A DNA stretch of 15,107 nt from Pseudomonadota bacterium (lineage in GTDB: Bacteria > Pseudomonadota > Gammaproteobacteria > Burkholderiales > Rhodocyclaceae). Shown here in pieces: positions 1 to 8,499 of this stretch (its first letter is position 1; every line of letters starts with the position of its first letter). The translations under genes were made by a program, and so were the position numbers. The notes under the pieces are model-generated. The model worked only from the letters and a program-made list of their open reading frames with translations. It searched no databases and was not told where the DNA came from. The stretch is from NCBI GenBank assembly GCA_009778425.1, contig WRJU01000234.1, positions 1-15,107 of the forward strand, written 5' to 3'.

Positions 1-76
1 GTGATGTAGCTCAGACGGTTAGAGCGGCGGATTCATAACCCGCAGGTCGGCGGTTCGATTCCACCCATCACCACCA
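1..76 (+). tRNA. tRNA-Met (anticodon CAT), first base outside the window
   Basis: The cloverleaf folds cleanly. Bases 1-6 pair with 66-71, and base 72 (C) would pair with a G just before the window, so the gene is cut by one base at its 5' end. The anticodon CAT lies at 34-36 in a normal seven-base loop, the T arm contains GGTTCGATTCC, and the CCA tail is encoded at 74-76. The complete acceptor stem suggests elongator rather than initiator methionine tRNA. A CAT anticodon could also be an isoleucine tRNA modified by TilS, but the sequence reads like standard proteobacterial tRNA-Met. Confidence 0.95.
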
Positions 77-83
77 AAAAATC

Positions 84-113
84 AAAGGGCTGCGGAAACG
101 CAGCCCTTTTTTT
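84..113 (+). terminator. Rho-independent terminator after tRNA-Met, probably bidirectional
   Basis: An 11-base-pair perfect stem (84-94 with 99-109) closes a GAAA tetraloop and runs into seven T residues at 107-113. On the minus strand the stem is followed by another T-rich stretch (the complement of the A run at 76-81), so it can also end transcripts of the helicase gene, whose stop lies 40 bases away. Confidence 0.9.
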
Positions 114-153
114 GCCCATAAAAACTAACATATATCTGACAATAGCAGCCCCC

Positions 154-3100
154 TCAGGACGGAAGCCTTGAGCCAGACGGGGATTCGAGCAGGTCGATGA
201 GCCGCGTGAGTTGTTCATACCGGTTCCGCAACCAGGCCGGTAGCCAGACCCGCGTGACAGTAGGCCAGCGCATGCTGTCGCGCAAAAGGGGCGGCACACC
301 GTCCCGATCCATCACCGCCCTTCTCCACTCCGGGCCGTCAAGCATGACGGCCAGACGCCAGCCTTTTTCGCCAGCCTTTTTTACGGCGAGATCGACCCGG
401 AAGGCCGAATGGCCTACATCGGTTTGCGTAACGTATCCGCGCGCTTCCAGGGCTTTGGCGATTTCCTGCGCCAGAATGCCACGCTCTTGCGCTGGAAGGG
501 ACACTTCCGGCACGACGGCGCCGGAACTGGCCGCAAACGCCAGGTAGTCGCTCAAATCCTTCATACCGGCCAACATCATGTGCGCGGAGCCGATGTGTTC
601 CAGGCCGAACGAAGTGAGCAGCCGTACCTGTTTGCGGGCGCGCGTGACCGCAACGTTCAGCCATCGCCCGCCCCCTTTTCCACTCAGCGGGCCGCAGTCC
701 GAAGGCAATACCTTGGAGGCCGGATCGACTGAGAGCACGAACGAAATCAGAATGACATCACGTTCTTCGCCTTGCGCGTGCTCGAAGCTCTTCACGAAAA
801 GCCTTCGCTCGTCAGGGGCTGCCAGGGCATCGCGGATGGCAGGCTCCTCCGATTCTTCCAGCATGTCCAGAATCAGGTCGCGCTGCGCAGCGTTCAGGCA
901 CAGCACGCCAAATGACTCGTCCCGCCCCGCCGGGTCACGCAGCCGGACAGCCAGTTCATCGACCAGCGCGCGCGCCTCGATGGGGTTGGTCTCGCCCGCG
1001 CCGCGCAGGTATTTGCCATTGACCCGCCGCCAAGTGATGCCCGCATGGGCATCGCGCCGAGCGGACGGCAAGGCGGCAAGCTCACCGCCGTAGTACCGGG
1101 CATTCGGAAACGCGATGAGTTCTTCGTTCTCGCTCCGGTAATGCCACTTCAACCGCAACCGTGGCAAGCCGGAGTTCAGCGCCGCGCTCATGATGCTTTC
1201 CTGTTCTCCCTGGGCAAGCGCTGCGGCCCCAGATTGCGGGGCAAGGTCCATCACGGCAGCGGGAGGCAGTTGTTTCGTGTCGCCGACAATCACAACGGCC
1301 TTGGCTCGCCCCATCGCGCCAATCGCTTCGGCTGTCCCTATCCGGGAGGCTTCGTCGAAAATCACTACGTCGAATTTCAGCGTCCCGGCATCGAGGACGC
1401 GCGCTGCCGAACCGGGACTCATCAGGAAAGCCGGGGCAAAGGTCAGCAAGGCTTCGGGATAGCGGGCGGAAATTTCCCTCAATCCCATGCTGGCGCGCTT
1501 GCGCTCGATCTGCCGCACGAGGGCGGTGACTTCGCCAAGGATGCTGTTCGTGCGGAAAGGCCGCCGCGCGAGCAGCCGGGCGGGAACAGCCTGTATGGCG
1601 CATTTGCGTGCCTCGCGCGCGCTTTCCAGAAAAGCGGAAACCGCCCTGTCCTGCGCAGCGTCATCGAAATTTTCCATGCCGCTGGCCGCCAGACGTTCGT
1701 GCAGCGAGGCCAGCGCCAGGCCGCGCCGCATGACCGTTTCGGCTTCGTCCAGTGGGAAAGCCCTGCGCGCCAGTTTGTTCGCGAAGTCGATGCCCCCTGC
1801 CCACTCGATGGATCGAAGCTCCTTGCGCAACGCGGCATGGCGCTGCAACTGCAAGAGTCCCGTACCGGCCAGGTCGTTTTCCCACCGGGGCATGGATTCG
1901 TCCCACGCCTCCAGCCAGGTTCGCCCCGCCAGCCACTGGTCGATGCTGTGTTCCGTCGCGCCGATGACAGAGAGCCAGCGCGACCAGTTCGCCTCGATTT
2001 CCTTCAGCATCCCGATTTCCCGCGCGTCCTTGGGTTCCAGCGCCTTCAACCAGGCTATCGGAGCCATCCGCTCCAGCCAGACGGCGCGCTGGGACAGGTT
2101 GATGGCGGCATCGAGTTCTTCCAGCGCCAGGGGACGGTGCGCGGCCCAGTTGGTCGGCAGAATCAGGCCAACGATGGCAACCGCGTGGGTTCTCAGTTCG
2201 GTGACTTGGCTGCGGATGCCTTGCGCGCTCTGCAAGACTTCCAATAGGTTGTCACCCTCCAAGTCAACATCGCGATGGACGAGCGGTTTGATGGCGGTAC
2301 GGATGGGTTTGCGCCGGAATTCGGCAAACAGTCTGGCTTTGGACAGGCTGGTCGCGCGGATCGTCCAGTCGTTGAGCATCGGGGAGTCGATGAGCCCCGG
2401 CGCAAGCATCGAGAGCGCCTCGCGATTGGAATCGAGGAAGAATTCCAGCTTTTCCCGCAACGCGGCAACGGCACTCCGCCAAACGGGACGGTCAATGTCG
2501 CGGAAATACGCCTTGCTCGGTAAAAGCCCGTACAGATTCGCGCTGACACACTCATTGAGGGTCGCCATCATTTTGCCGGGTTTCAGTTCCTTGAACGCAT
2601 CCGGCCAGCCGCGCCCCAGTTCCTGCACCCGCTTGCGCGATAGCGCCAGACCTTCGAGGGCGCTGGTCAAGGGCGTAAAAGTCAGCTTGTCTACGTTGTC
2701 CAGCCCGAGGAGCAGCCAATGATCGCGCTCCGGCTTGCCGATTTTCCGGCTGATGCCGACCGCTCGCCCCAGCGCGTCCGACATGGCCTGGATGTCGACT
2801 TTCCCAGTCTGTTTCGGGTCGAGTTCCCATCCCGGCCCTTCGCCCAGGCGCGCCAATTCATCGTATGCCGACCAAAGGGAAAGCCCGGCAGCGTTGGGCG
2901 CGTGCAGGCGCGCGGAGTAATCGCGCAGCGCCACAACCGTGCCAGCGTATTTGTCGAAGGCCACTTTCCAGATTCTTTCGTGGACATCCGCCGCCGCGCG
3001 CATGGAGCGTTTCAACTGTTGCCGGATGTCATTCATGTTCATCCCGGAACCATACGCTTGCAGCGTAAAGTCTTTCAGCCCGATGCCCTCCAGACGCTGG

Positions 3101-5622
3101 CTCACGGCTTCGAGCGCCGCTTTTTTCCCGGAGACGAACAGTACGCGCTTGCCCATTTCCAGCCCGCGCGCAATCAGATTGGCAATGGTCTGCGATTTGC
3201 CGGTGCCCGGGGCGCCTTCCAGAACGAAGGATTTCCCGTCCATCGCCGCCGCAATGGCAGCCATTTGGGAACCGTCGGCAGCAAGCGGCAAAATTAGACT
3301 TTCTTCTTCAAAAGACACTTCATCCAGCGGCTCGAAGGCTTCCTCCGAATGTTCGACGAAATGGCGGACAACGGAGTTTTCCATGAGGATAGGCCAGTTT
3401 CGATCCAGGTCCTTCCACATTTGGAACGCAGGGCAATCCAGAATCGCCAGACTCGCGTTTTCTTCCACGCTCCAGGGCAGTTGCGCCGCTTGCAGATTGG
3501 CGCGGATTTTCTCGAATGCCGTGTTGAGCATCATCCCCACGCCATCGAGACCGGGATTGTCCAAGCCGTCGAACGTCAGATTGTGGGTGACACGCAGCCA
3601 CTCGATCAGGCAAGGATTGGCTTGCGCCGTCTCTTCACCGGCAATGGAAAGCGTAAAGGCGTTTTCTTCCGGGACTCCTGACCCGCCCGCGCCCACTGTC
3701 ACGGGGAGCAAGAACAGGGGCGATTTCACGCCCTTGCCCCGAAGACCCGGATGGATCAGCGTACCAAGCGTCAAGTACAGGTAATGGCTCCCCGCCTCCT
3801 GCTCCAGCGTTTCGGACTCGCGCCTCAACGCGCGCAAACGCTTTGCCGTCCGGACAGCTTCCAAGCCCTCGAACGCGGCAGCGCTGCTCTTGCCCCGGTA
3901 CAGGGCTTCGGCAAGCTCGCTCAACGCGCGATCCTTGACGGCCAATTCGAGCGTCTGACGGGCGCGTGACAAGTCAAGCAATGGGCTGCGCAGGCTGAAA
4001 TCAAACAGCGACCGTTGCCACCGCCTGATACGGGACGGGGCTTCACCCTTGTGCTCTGCGGGAATGTCGCTGGCAAGCTCCACGCTCGCCGGTTCTTCAA
4101 CGACAGATTCCAATATGGGGATTTCCGCGTCATCCGGGATTTCTGCGGAAGCTGCACTTTCCACGGAACCGGATTCGTCCGCCTGCTCCTGCGGCAATTC
4201 TTCGCTTGGCAGAAGCGCGGCTTGAAGCCCGCTCTCCTGTACCGCCCCTTCGTCCGGCAAGGGAAGTTCATTTTCGGGCAAAGGCCCCGGAAGGATGCCT
4301 TCCTGGCGACATTGCGAAATGACGACTGCGGCTCTCAGTTCGTTGGGAAGGCTGCGGACATAGTCAGCGGCCTTTTTCGTAGCTCCGCGAAAACTTAAGG
4401 AACGCTTGCCCGACCCGATGGCGCCAAGTTCCACAGCGATGATGGATTTCATTTCCACGAGCTTGGCGATGACAGCGCCATCATCGATGACCGTTTCTTC
4501 CAGAAAGTTGAACCCTTCGCCACTGCCGAGCGCCAGCGAGTATTCCAATTCGGAAACGGCGATGAAGGCAGGAAGGGCGCGGGACGCCGTAAAAATGACA
4601 ATAGGCTTAAGCCCCGCCGCTTCGCAGCACGCGGCGTAGGTCACGGACAGTTCGATGGAGTCACCGAAGCGCTGGTCGATCACCTGCTCGGCGCTTCTCA
4701 ACTTGTGCTCGATCGCTTCAAACGACGCCGGGGAACCCGCGCAGACGATCTGTTCTTCGCGCATTGCCAGGTAAATCGCTTCGGCAATAAGTTTTGCGCG
4801 CGCAAGGCTGGTTTTATATCCGTCCAGTTCGCCCTGCCCGGTTTTCTGCATCAGAAGTTCCGAGGCGGCGCGGAGGATTTTCTCCACCGCCCTGCTTCGG
4901 GGTTGCACGAAAACGGCGATGGACTGCCACGCTCCGGGGAGTTTGAGGAATTCGCCGGAATCCCCAATCTCAACCGTTGTGGCCAGCGAAACTTCCAGGC
5001 CGCCTTCTTCGCTTCGCGGGTCGGCTCCCTGCCCTTCTGTCCGGGACGGATGCGCGGTCACGGTCAAGGTGGCAAGAACCGACTCATGGCGTTCGCCGAT
5101 CAGTGCATCGAATTCCGGGAAACGCCCGCCGTTGAAACAAACCGTGCCGCCGGAAGGCATGCTTTTTTCTTCCCGGCAGGCCAGCCAGTGCGCGTCATCG
5201 CTCTCCACGGTCACTTCAGCCGAGAGCTCAATGCCCGACAATTCGCCGCCAGTCTCGTTATGCACGGTAATTGCCCGGATGAACGGCAGGCGGCTCGCGA
5301 GCAAGGAAGCGTTGATCCGCCGCTGGAATTCGACTTGTAACCGGATTCCCGATGCTGTGTGATCCAAGACTTCGTATACCGTGGTTCGGTCTTCACCAGG
5401 CACGCTACCTCCCTGGGCACAGGGCCTATTCCTGAAAGTACTTGATTGTATTCCAGATGAGAGCACGGCTGCCCCTGATGGAATGCCGGTAACGATGGCT
5501 CCTCCGTGATCTGCGTCACGTAATACTGCTATATCCGTCTCGCGCGTTTCCAACCCATACTTGCCCAGTTCCGGATTCTGAACGCCCCTCTGACCGCTCA
5601 TCGCATCAAGAATTTGTGCCAT
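154..5622 (-). CDS. Large SF1 helicase with DUF4011-type region and C-terminal Vsr-like nuclease domain; putative defence protein
   Basis: This is a 1,822-residue protein, numbered here from the ATG at 5622, which has AAGGA at 5631-5635 with an 8-base spacer. A TTG at 5628 lies too close to that site. A GTG at 5403 is a second candidate start. Order of parts: unrecognised N-terminus (1-75); beta-rich domain resembling the family's N-terminal region (about 80-240); degenerate transglutaminase-like segment (about 310-355); acidic linker (450-525); DUF4011-like motif RRWQRSLFDFSLRSPLLDL (about 533-552); SF1 helicase core with Walker A GAPGTGKS (803-810), DEAS (from 1423), GDTKQLPP (from 1447), WHYRS (from 1493), HAQGEERD (from 1615) and LNVAVTRAR (from 1655); and a REase_MTES_1575/Vsr-like fold with FRVDLAV (Asp 1744) and LDGPEW (Asp 1762). 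Helicases joined to DUF4011 and Vsr-like domains are known antiphage proteins (Hhe-type). The C-terminal DUF3320 of some relatives is not seen. It follows flgJ by 12 bases and is probably cotranscribed. Helicase assignment is sure; defence role is inferred. Confidence 0.85.
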   Translation of the reverse strand: MAQILDAMSGQRGVQNPELGKYGLETRETDIAVLRDADHGGAIVTGIPSGAAVLSSGIQSSTFRNRPCAQGGSVPGEDRTTVYEVLDHTASGIRLQVEFQRRINASLLASRLPFIRAITVHNETGGELSGIELSAEVTVESDDAHWLACREEKSMPSGGTVCFNGGRFPEFDALIGERHESVLATLTVTAHPSRTEGQGADPRSEEGGLEVSLATTVEIGDSGEFLKLPGAWQSIAVFVQPRSRAVEKILRAASELLMQKTGQGELDGYKTSLARAKLIAEAIYLAMREEQIVCAGSPASFEAIEHKLRSAEQVIDQRFGDSIELSVTYAACCEAAGLKPIVIFTASRALPAFIAVSELEYSLALGSGEGFNFLEETVIDDGAVIAKLVEMKSIIAVELGAIGSGKRSLSFRGATKKAADYVRSLPNELRAAVVISQCRQEGILPGPLPENELPLPDEGAVQESGLQAALLPSEELPQEQADESGSVESAASAEIPDDAEIPILESVVEEPASVELASDIPAEHKGEAPSRIRRWQRSLFDFSLRSPLLDLSRARQTLELAVKDRALSELAEALYRGKSSAAAFEGLEAVRTAKRLRALRRESETLEQEAGSHYLYLTLGTLIHPGLRGKGVKSPLFLLPVTVGAGGSGVPEENAFTLSIAGEETAQANPCLIEWLRVTHNLTFDGLDNPGLDGVGMMLNTAFEKIRANLQAAQLPWSVEENASLAILDCPAFQMWKDLDRNWPILMENSVVRHFVEHSEEAFEPLDEVSFEEESLILPLAADGSQMAAIAAAMDGKSFVLEGAPGTGKSQTIANLIARGLEMGKRVLFVSGKKAALEAVSQRLEGIGLKDFTLQAYGSGMNMNDIRQQLKRSMRAAADVHERIWKVAFDKYAGTVVALRDYSARLHAPNAAGLSLWSAYDELARLGEGPGWELDPKQTGKVDIQAMSDALGRAVGISRKIGKPERDHWLLLGLDNVDKLTFTPLTSALEGLALSRKRVQELGRGWPDAFKELKPGKMMATLNECVSANLYGLLPSKAYFRDIDRPVWRSAVAALREKLEFFLDSNREALSMLAPGLIDSPMLNDWTIRATSLSKARLFAEFRRKPIRTAIKPLVHRDVDLEGDNLLEVLQSAQGIRSQVTELRTHAVAIVGLILPTNWAAHRPLALEELDAAINLSQRAVWLERMAPIAWLKALEPKDAREIGMLKEIEANWSRWLSVIGATEHSIDQWLAGRTWLEAWDESMPRWENDLAGTGLLQLQRHAALRKELRSIEWAGGIDFANKLARRAFPLDEAETVMRRGLALASLHERLAASGMENFDDAAQDRAVSAFLESAREARKCAIQAVPARLLARRPFRTNSILGEVTALVRQIERKRASMGLREISARYPEALLTFAPAFLMSPGSAARVLDAGTLKFDVVIFDEASRIGTAEAIGAMGRAKAVVIVGDTKQLPPAAVMDLAPQSGAAALAQGEQESIMSAALNSGLPRLRLKWHYRSENEELIAFPNARYYGGELAALPSARRDAHAGITWRRVNGKYLRGAGETNPIEARALVDELAVRLRDPAGRDESFGVLCLNAAQRDLILDMLEESEEPAIRDALAAPDERRLFVKSFEHAQGEERDVILISFVLSVDPASKVLPSDCGPLSGKGGGRWLNVAVTRARKQVRLLTSFGLEHIGSAHMMLAGMKDLSDYLAFAASSGAVVPEVSLPAQERGILAQEIAKALEARGYVTQTDVGHSAFRVDLAVKKAGEKGWRLAVMLDGPEWRRAVMDRDGVPPLLRDSMRWPTVTRVWLPAWLRNRYEQLTRLIDLLESPSGSRLPS
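5401..5413 (-). promoter_or_regulatory. Strong internal ribosome binding site with GTG start inside the helicase gene
   Basis: On the minus strand GGGAGGT (5413-5407) precedes an in-frame GTG at 5403-5401, with four bases between GGAGG and GTG. Starting here would give a 1,749-residue protein that begins right where the recognisable family similarity begins. The spacing is slightly short, so this is a candidate alternative or native start, not a firm one. Confidence 0.4.
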
Positions 5623-5634
5623 CCCCAATTTCCT

Positions 5635-6579
5635 TTAGACAAGGTGCGTCATGTTCAGCGCGTTCTTCAAAGTATTGCCTCCGATGATGCGCATGAGCTT
5701 GTCGGCATACGATGGATCGGTGGCATAGCCCGCTTTTTTAAGCCCCTGCGCAAATCCGACGGCATCAGTCCTGCCAAGCACATCGGCGTAGCGCGGGGCC
5801 TCGGTAAGCAGCTTTGCGTAATCGGCGAACGCTTCGGCCCAGGACGCATAGGAGCGGAACGCGGCTTGCTGAGCCTTCCAGTTTCCGCCTTCAAACTCAG
5901 ATACGGACTTCTGCGCGGTCGTCGGGCCATTCCAGTTTGAGCCCGCCTTGATGTTGAAGAGGTTGTAACTGGGCGAGCCGTCGGCGTTTTTCAGTTGTTT
6001 CGCGCCCCACCCTGTTTCCAGCGCAGCCTGCGCCACCATGAAGTGCGCCGGGATGCCGGTGGCGCGGCTGGCGGCATGCGCATGCGGCCAGACGCCCGCG
6101 ACGAAATCGCGCACATGTTCGGGAACTTCTCCACCCGCCTTGCGCGCGGCAGCGATGGCCTGGTCGATTTTTGCCGATTGCGCGGCAGATTCGGCCACAG
6201 AAGCCCCCGGAATATGCCGGAATGAGATATTCGCATTTGCGGCGTCCGGCGGGTTCGTGCCTTCTTCCTTGTTCCGTCCACCGCCCAATTGGCGGAAAAG
6301 CGCATCGGCCAAACCGACCCCTCTGGATTGCGCCAAATCGCTTGCCAATTGCTGATCGTGCAATTCCTGTATGAATTTCGTCTGCTCGCTGTCGAAAGGG
6401 CCGTTGGAAAGCGCGGCATTGCGCATGGATTTCAGCATCATTTGCAGAAACAGGGATTCGATCTGCTTGGAAGCCGCGCGCAAAGCCTCATCGGAATTGC
6501 CTTCGGTTTTCGCCAGACGCTTCAAATCACTCATCGAGCGCGGATCGAGGGTATTGAGGGATGCGTTGTAAGCCATCAT
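5635..6579 (-). CDS. flgJ: FlgJ, rod-capping protein with peptidoglycan hydrolase domain
   Basis: A 314-residue two-domain FlgJ. The N-terminal rod-cap domain (about 30-100) includes SKQIESLFLQMMLKSMRNA and a following region typical of rod-binding proteins. A Gly/Asn/Ala-rich linker leads to a glucosaminidase-type (GH73) domain from about 155 to the end, with the likely catalytic Glu188 in QAALETGWG and the conserved YNLFNIKA segment. The protein caps the growing rod in the periplasm and opens the cell wall for it. The start is one of two adjacent ATG codons (6579 or 6576) behind a GGGA site. The gene begins 15 bases after flgI and is followed 12 bases later by the helicase gene instead of flgK. 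Confidence 0.95.
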   Translation of the reverse strand: MMAYNASLNTLDPRSMSDLKRLAKTEGNSDEALRAASKQIESLFLQMMLKSMRNAALSNGPFDSEQTKFIQELHDQQLASDLAQSRGVGLADALFRQLGGGRNKEEGTNPPDAANANISFRHIPGASVAESAAQSAKIDQAIAAARKAGGEVPEHVRDFVAGVWPHAHAASRATGIPAHFMVAQAALETGWGAKQLKNADGSPSYNLFNIKAGSNWNGPTTAQKSVSEFEGGNWKAQQAAFRSYASWAEAFADYAKLLTEAPRYADVLGRTDAVGFAQGLKKAGYATDPSYADKLMRIIGGNTLKNALNMTHLV

Positions 6580-6594
6580 GATTCTGTTCCCGTC

Positions 6595-7749
6595 TCAAAT
6601 GATTTCGAGTTCTGCCCGCAAGGCTCCGGAGGCTTTCATTGCCTGAAGGATGCTGACGAGATCGAGCGGCTTGGTTCCAATCGCGTTGAGCGCCTTGACC
6701 ACATCGGCCAGATTCGCGCTGCTGCGTATTTCCATGACCGCGCTGCCTTCCTGCTTGATATTGACCTCGCCCGATGTGCTCGCCACCGTAGAGCCGAGGG
6801 AGGCGGGCGCGGGCTGACTGACATTGGTTTGCGTGCCGATCGTCACCGTGAGGTTGCCGTGGGCGACGGCGCAGTTTTCAAGCGTGACGCTCCGGTTCAT
6901 CACCACCGAGCCGGTACGGGCGTTCACGATCACTCGCGCGCCCGGCTGCGGGGTGGCGACTTCGAGGTTTTCAATCCGCCCGAGGAAGGCCACCCGTTCC
7001 GGGAGAGGAGTCGGGGCGCTCACCTGAATGCTGCGCCCGTCGAGCGCCTGCGCCGAATTCGGCGCGGCTTTGTTGATGGCCTCAGCCACCCGGCGAGCGG
7101 TGTCGAAATTGGTTTCTTTCAGTTCGACAATCACGTTCATCCCCTCGCCGACCAAGGCCGGTACGGCGCGCTCCACCGTTGCGCCGCCGGGAATGCGTCC
7201 GGCCAGCAGATGATTGACCGTCTGCTGTGCGCCGCCGGCTTGCGCGCCCGCTCCGCCGACGGCCAGATTGCCCTGTGCAATCGCGTATATCTGCCCGTCG
7301 ATGCCCTTGAGCGGCGTCATGACCAATGTCCCTCCTTTCAGGCTCTTCGCGTTGCCCATCGAAGAAACGGTGACATCGATCCGCTGGCCGGGACGCGCAT
7401 AGGCGGGAAGTTCCGCCGTCACGATCACCGCAGCCACGTTCTTGAGTTGCAGGTTGCTGCCGGACGGCAAGGTCACACCCAGGTTGCCGAGCATATTGAT
7501 GATGCTCTGCACCGTGAAAGGGGTTTGCGTGGTCTGGTCGCCCGAGCCGTCCAGCCCGGTCACGAGGCCGTAGCCGACCAACTGGTTGTCGCGCACACCG
7601 CCGATGGAAGCAATATCCTTGATGCGTTCGGCGTTCACGCTCGTGGAAAACAGGATGGCAACGACGACGATCATTACCCGCCAAAGCGTGCGCATCGGAA
7701 AATGTACCGACAAATAGGGATTCTGGACGGAAAACTGATGCGCGAACAT
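6595..7749 (-). CDS. flgI: FlgI, flagellar P-ring protein precursor
   Basis: FlgI forms the P ring around the rod in the peptidoglycan layer. The mature protein begins with ERIKDIASIGGVRDNQLVGYG, followed by GLVTGLDGSGDQTTQTPFT, both hallmarks of FlgI, and the C-terminus (VKALNAIGTKPLDLVSILQA) is also typical. A hydrophobic signal sequence ends at STSVNA. The start chosen is the ATG at 7749, which has GGAG six bases upstream; it gives 384 residues and a long, about 20-residue n-region before the signal core. The ATG at 7695 would give a classic short signal peptide (MRTLWRVMIVVV) but has no visible ribosome site, and a GTG at 7770 is also open. The gene lies 36 bases after flgH in the operon. 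Confidence 0.93.
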   Translation of the reverse strand: MFAHQFSVQNPYLSVHFPMRTLWRVMIVVVAILFSTSVNAERIKDIASIGGVRDNQLVGYGLVTGLDGSGDQTTQTPFTVQSIINMLGNLGVTLPSGSNLQLKNVAAVIVTAELPAYARPGQRIDVTVSSMGNAKSLKGGTLVMTPLKGIDGQIYAIAQGNLAVGGAGAQAGGAQQTVNHLLAGRIPGGATVERAVPALVGEGMNVIVELKETNFDTARRVAEAINKAAPNSAQALDGRSIQVSAPTPLPERVAFLGRIENLEVATPQPGARVIVNARTGSVVMNRSVTLENCAVAHGNLTVTIGTQTNVSQPAPASLGSTVASTSGEVNIKQEGSAVMEIRSSANLADVVKALNAIGTKPLDLVSILQAMKASGALRAELEII

Positions 7750-7785
7750 GGTTCTCTCCACGATGCCCACTGAAATGCAATATTT

Positions 7786-8487
7786 TTAGAATGGGTTGAT
7801 AAAGTTGAAGAAACGTTGCAGCCAGCCCATGCTGTTGGCTTCCTCAACAAAACCACTGCCACGATATTCGATTCGCGCGTCGGCTACCTGTGTCGACTGC
7901 ACGGTATTGGAAGCAGAAACGTTGTCAGCGTTAACGATTCCCGAAAAACGGATGAATTCATTGCCTTGGTTGATCGTCAGCATTTTTTCGCCTGAGACCA
8001 GCAGATTCCCGTTGGCGAGAACGTCAATCACGGTAACGGTGATGGTTCCGTTGAACGCATTGTTGGCCGCCGTCGCGCCCTTGCCTTCAAACGCGGACTT
8101 CGATGCCGCTTCCGCCGACAGTCCGGCAAGCCCGGAGAGCGGCAGTTTGTCGCTGGCTGCCGACAGGCCCCCGGACAGGCTGGATGCGCGGTTCGTGCTG
8201 GCGTTGGCGTTCTTTTGCGCGGAAGTACGTTCGACGAGATTGACGGTAATGATGTCGCCGACATGGCGGGCGCGGCGATCTTCCAGCAACGAGCGCCCCA
8301 ATCCCGGCTGCCAGATCGCGCCATTGGCGGCATGCGTCGCGGGGGCCACAGGGCGCGCGGACATCGGCTGATGCACGGCAGTGGGAGGAGTCGGCTGCAC
8401 CTGAGCGCAGGACGAGACGAGCGTGACAAATATCACCGCCACGAAGGTGGTGGCAAGGATGGAAACGGCGCGCGCGATGGCGTTCAT
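7786..8487 (-). CDS. flgH: FlgH, flagellar L-ring lipoprotein
   Basis: A 233-residue outer-membrane lipoprotein that forms the L ring. The N-terminus is a lipoprotein signal with the lipobox-like VSSC placing the lipidated cysteine at residue 27. The conserved FlgH core follows: SLLEDRRARHVGDIITV, then GTITVTVIDVLANGNLLVSGEK and the GNEFIRFSGIVNADNVSA segment, ending in WLQRFFNFINPF as usual for FlgH. A clear AGGAG lies 7 bases before the ATG. It starts 12 bases after the flgG stop, which fits translational linkage within the rod/ring operon. Family assignment is firm. Confidence 0.96.
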   Translation of the reverse strand: MNAIARAVSILATTFVAVIFVTLVSSCAQVQPTPPTAVHQPMSARPVAPATHAANGAIWQPGLGRSLLEDRRARHVGDIITVNLVERTSAQKNANASTNRASSLSGGLSAASDKLPLSGLAGLSAEAASKSAFEGKGATAANNAFNGTITVTVIDVLANGNLLVSGEKMLTINQGNEFIRFSGIVNADNVSASNTVQSTQVADARIEYRGSGFVEEANSMGWLQRFFNFINPF

Positions 8488-8499
8488 GACCGGCTCCTC

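Noticed and set aside
1..76. tRNA-Met considered as an integration site for a genomic island carrying the helicase gene
   Set aside because: No repeat of the tRNA 3' end is seen in the window and no integrase is present; the idea remains open only through comparison with other genomes.
33..299. Minus-strand 88-residue frame ending in GIEPPTCGL, overlapping the tRNA and the helicase gene
   Set aside because: The tail is the antisense translation of tRNA sequence, a known source of false proteins, and the rest is a shadow of the helicase gene.
1045..2722. Plus-strand open frames of about 400 residues antisense to the helicase gene
   Set aside because: They have low-complexity Arg/Ser/Pro composition without motifs, overlap a well-supported gene, and are usual for GC-rich DNA.
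6289..7773. Plus-strand 494-residue frame antisense to flgI and flgJ
   Set aside because: It is His/Arg/Gly-rich with no recognisable domain or ribosome site, and both opposing genes are certain.
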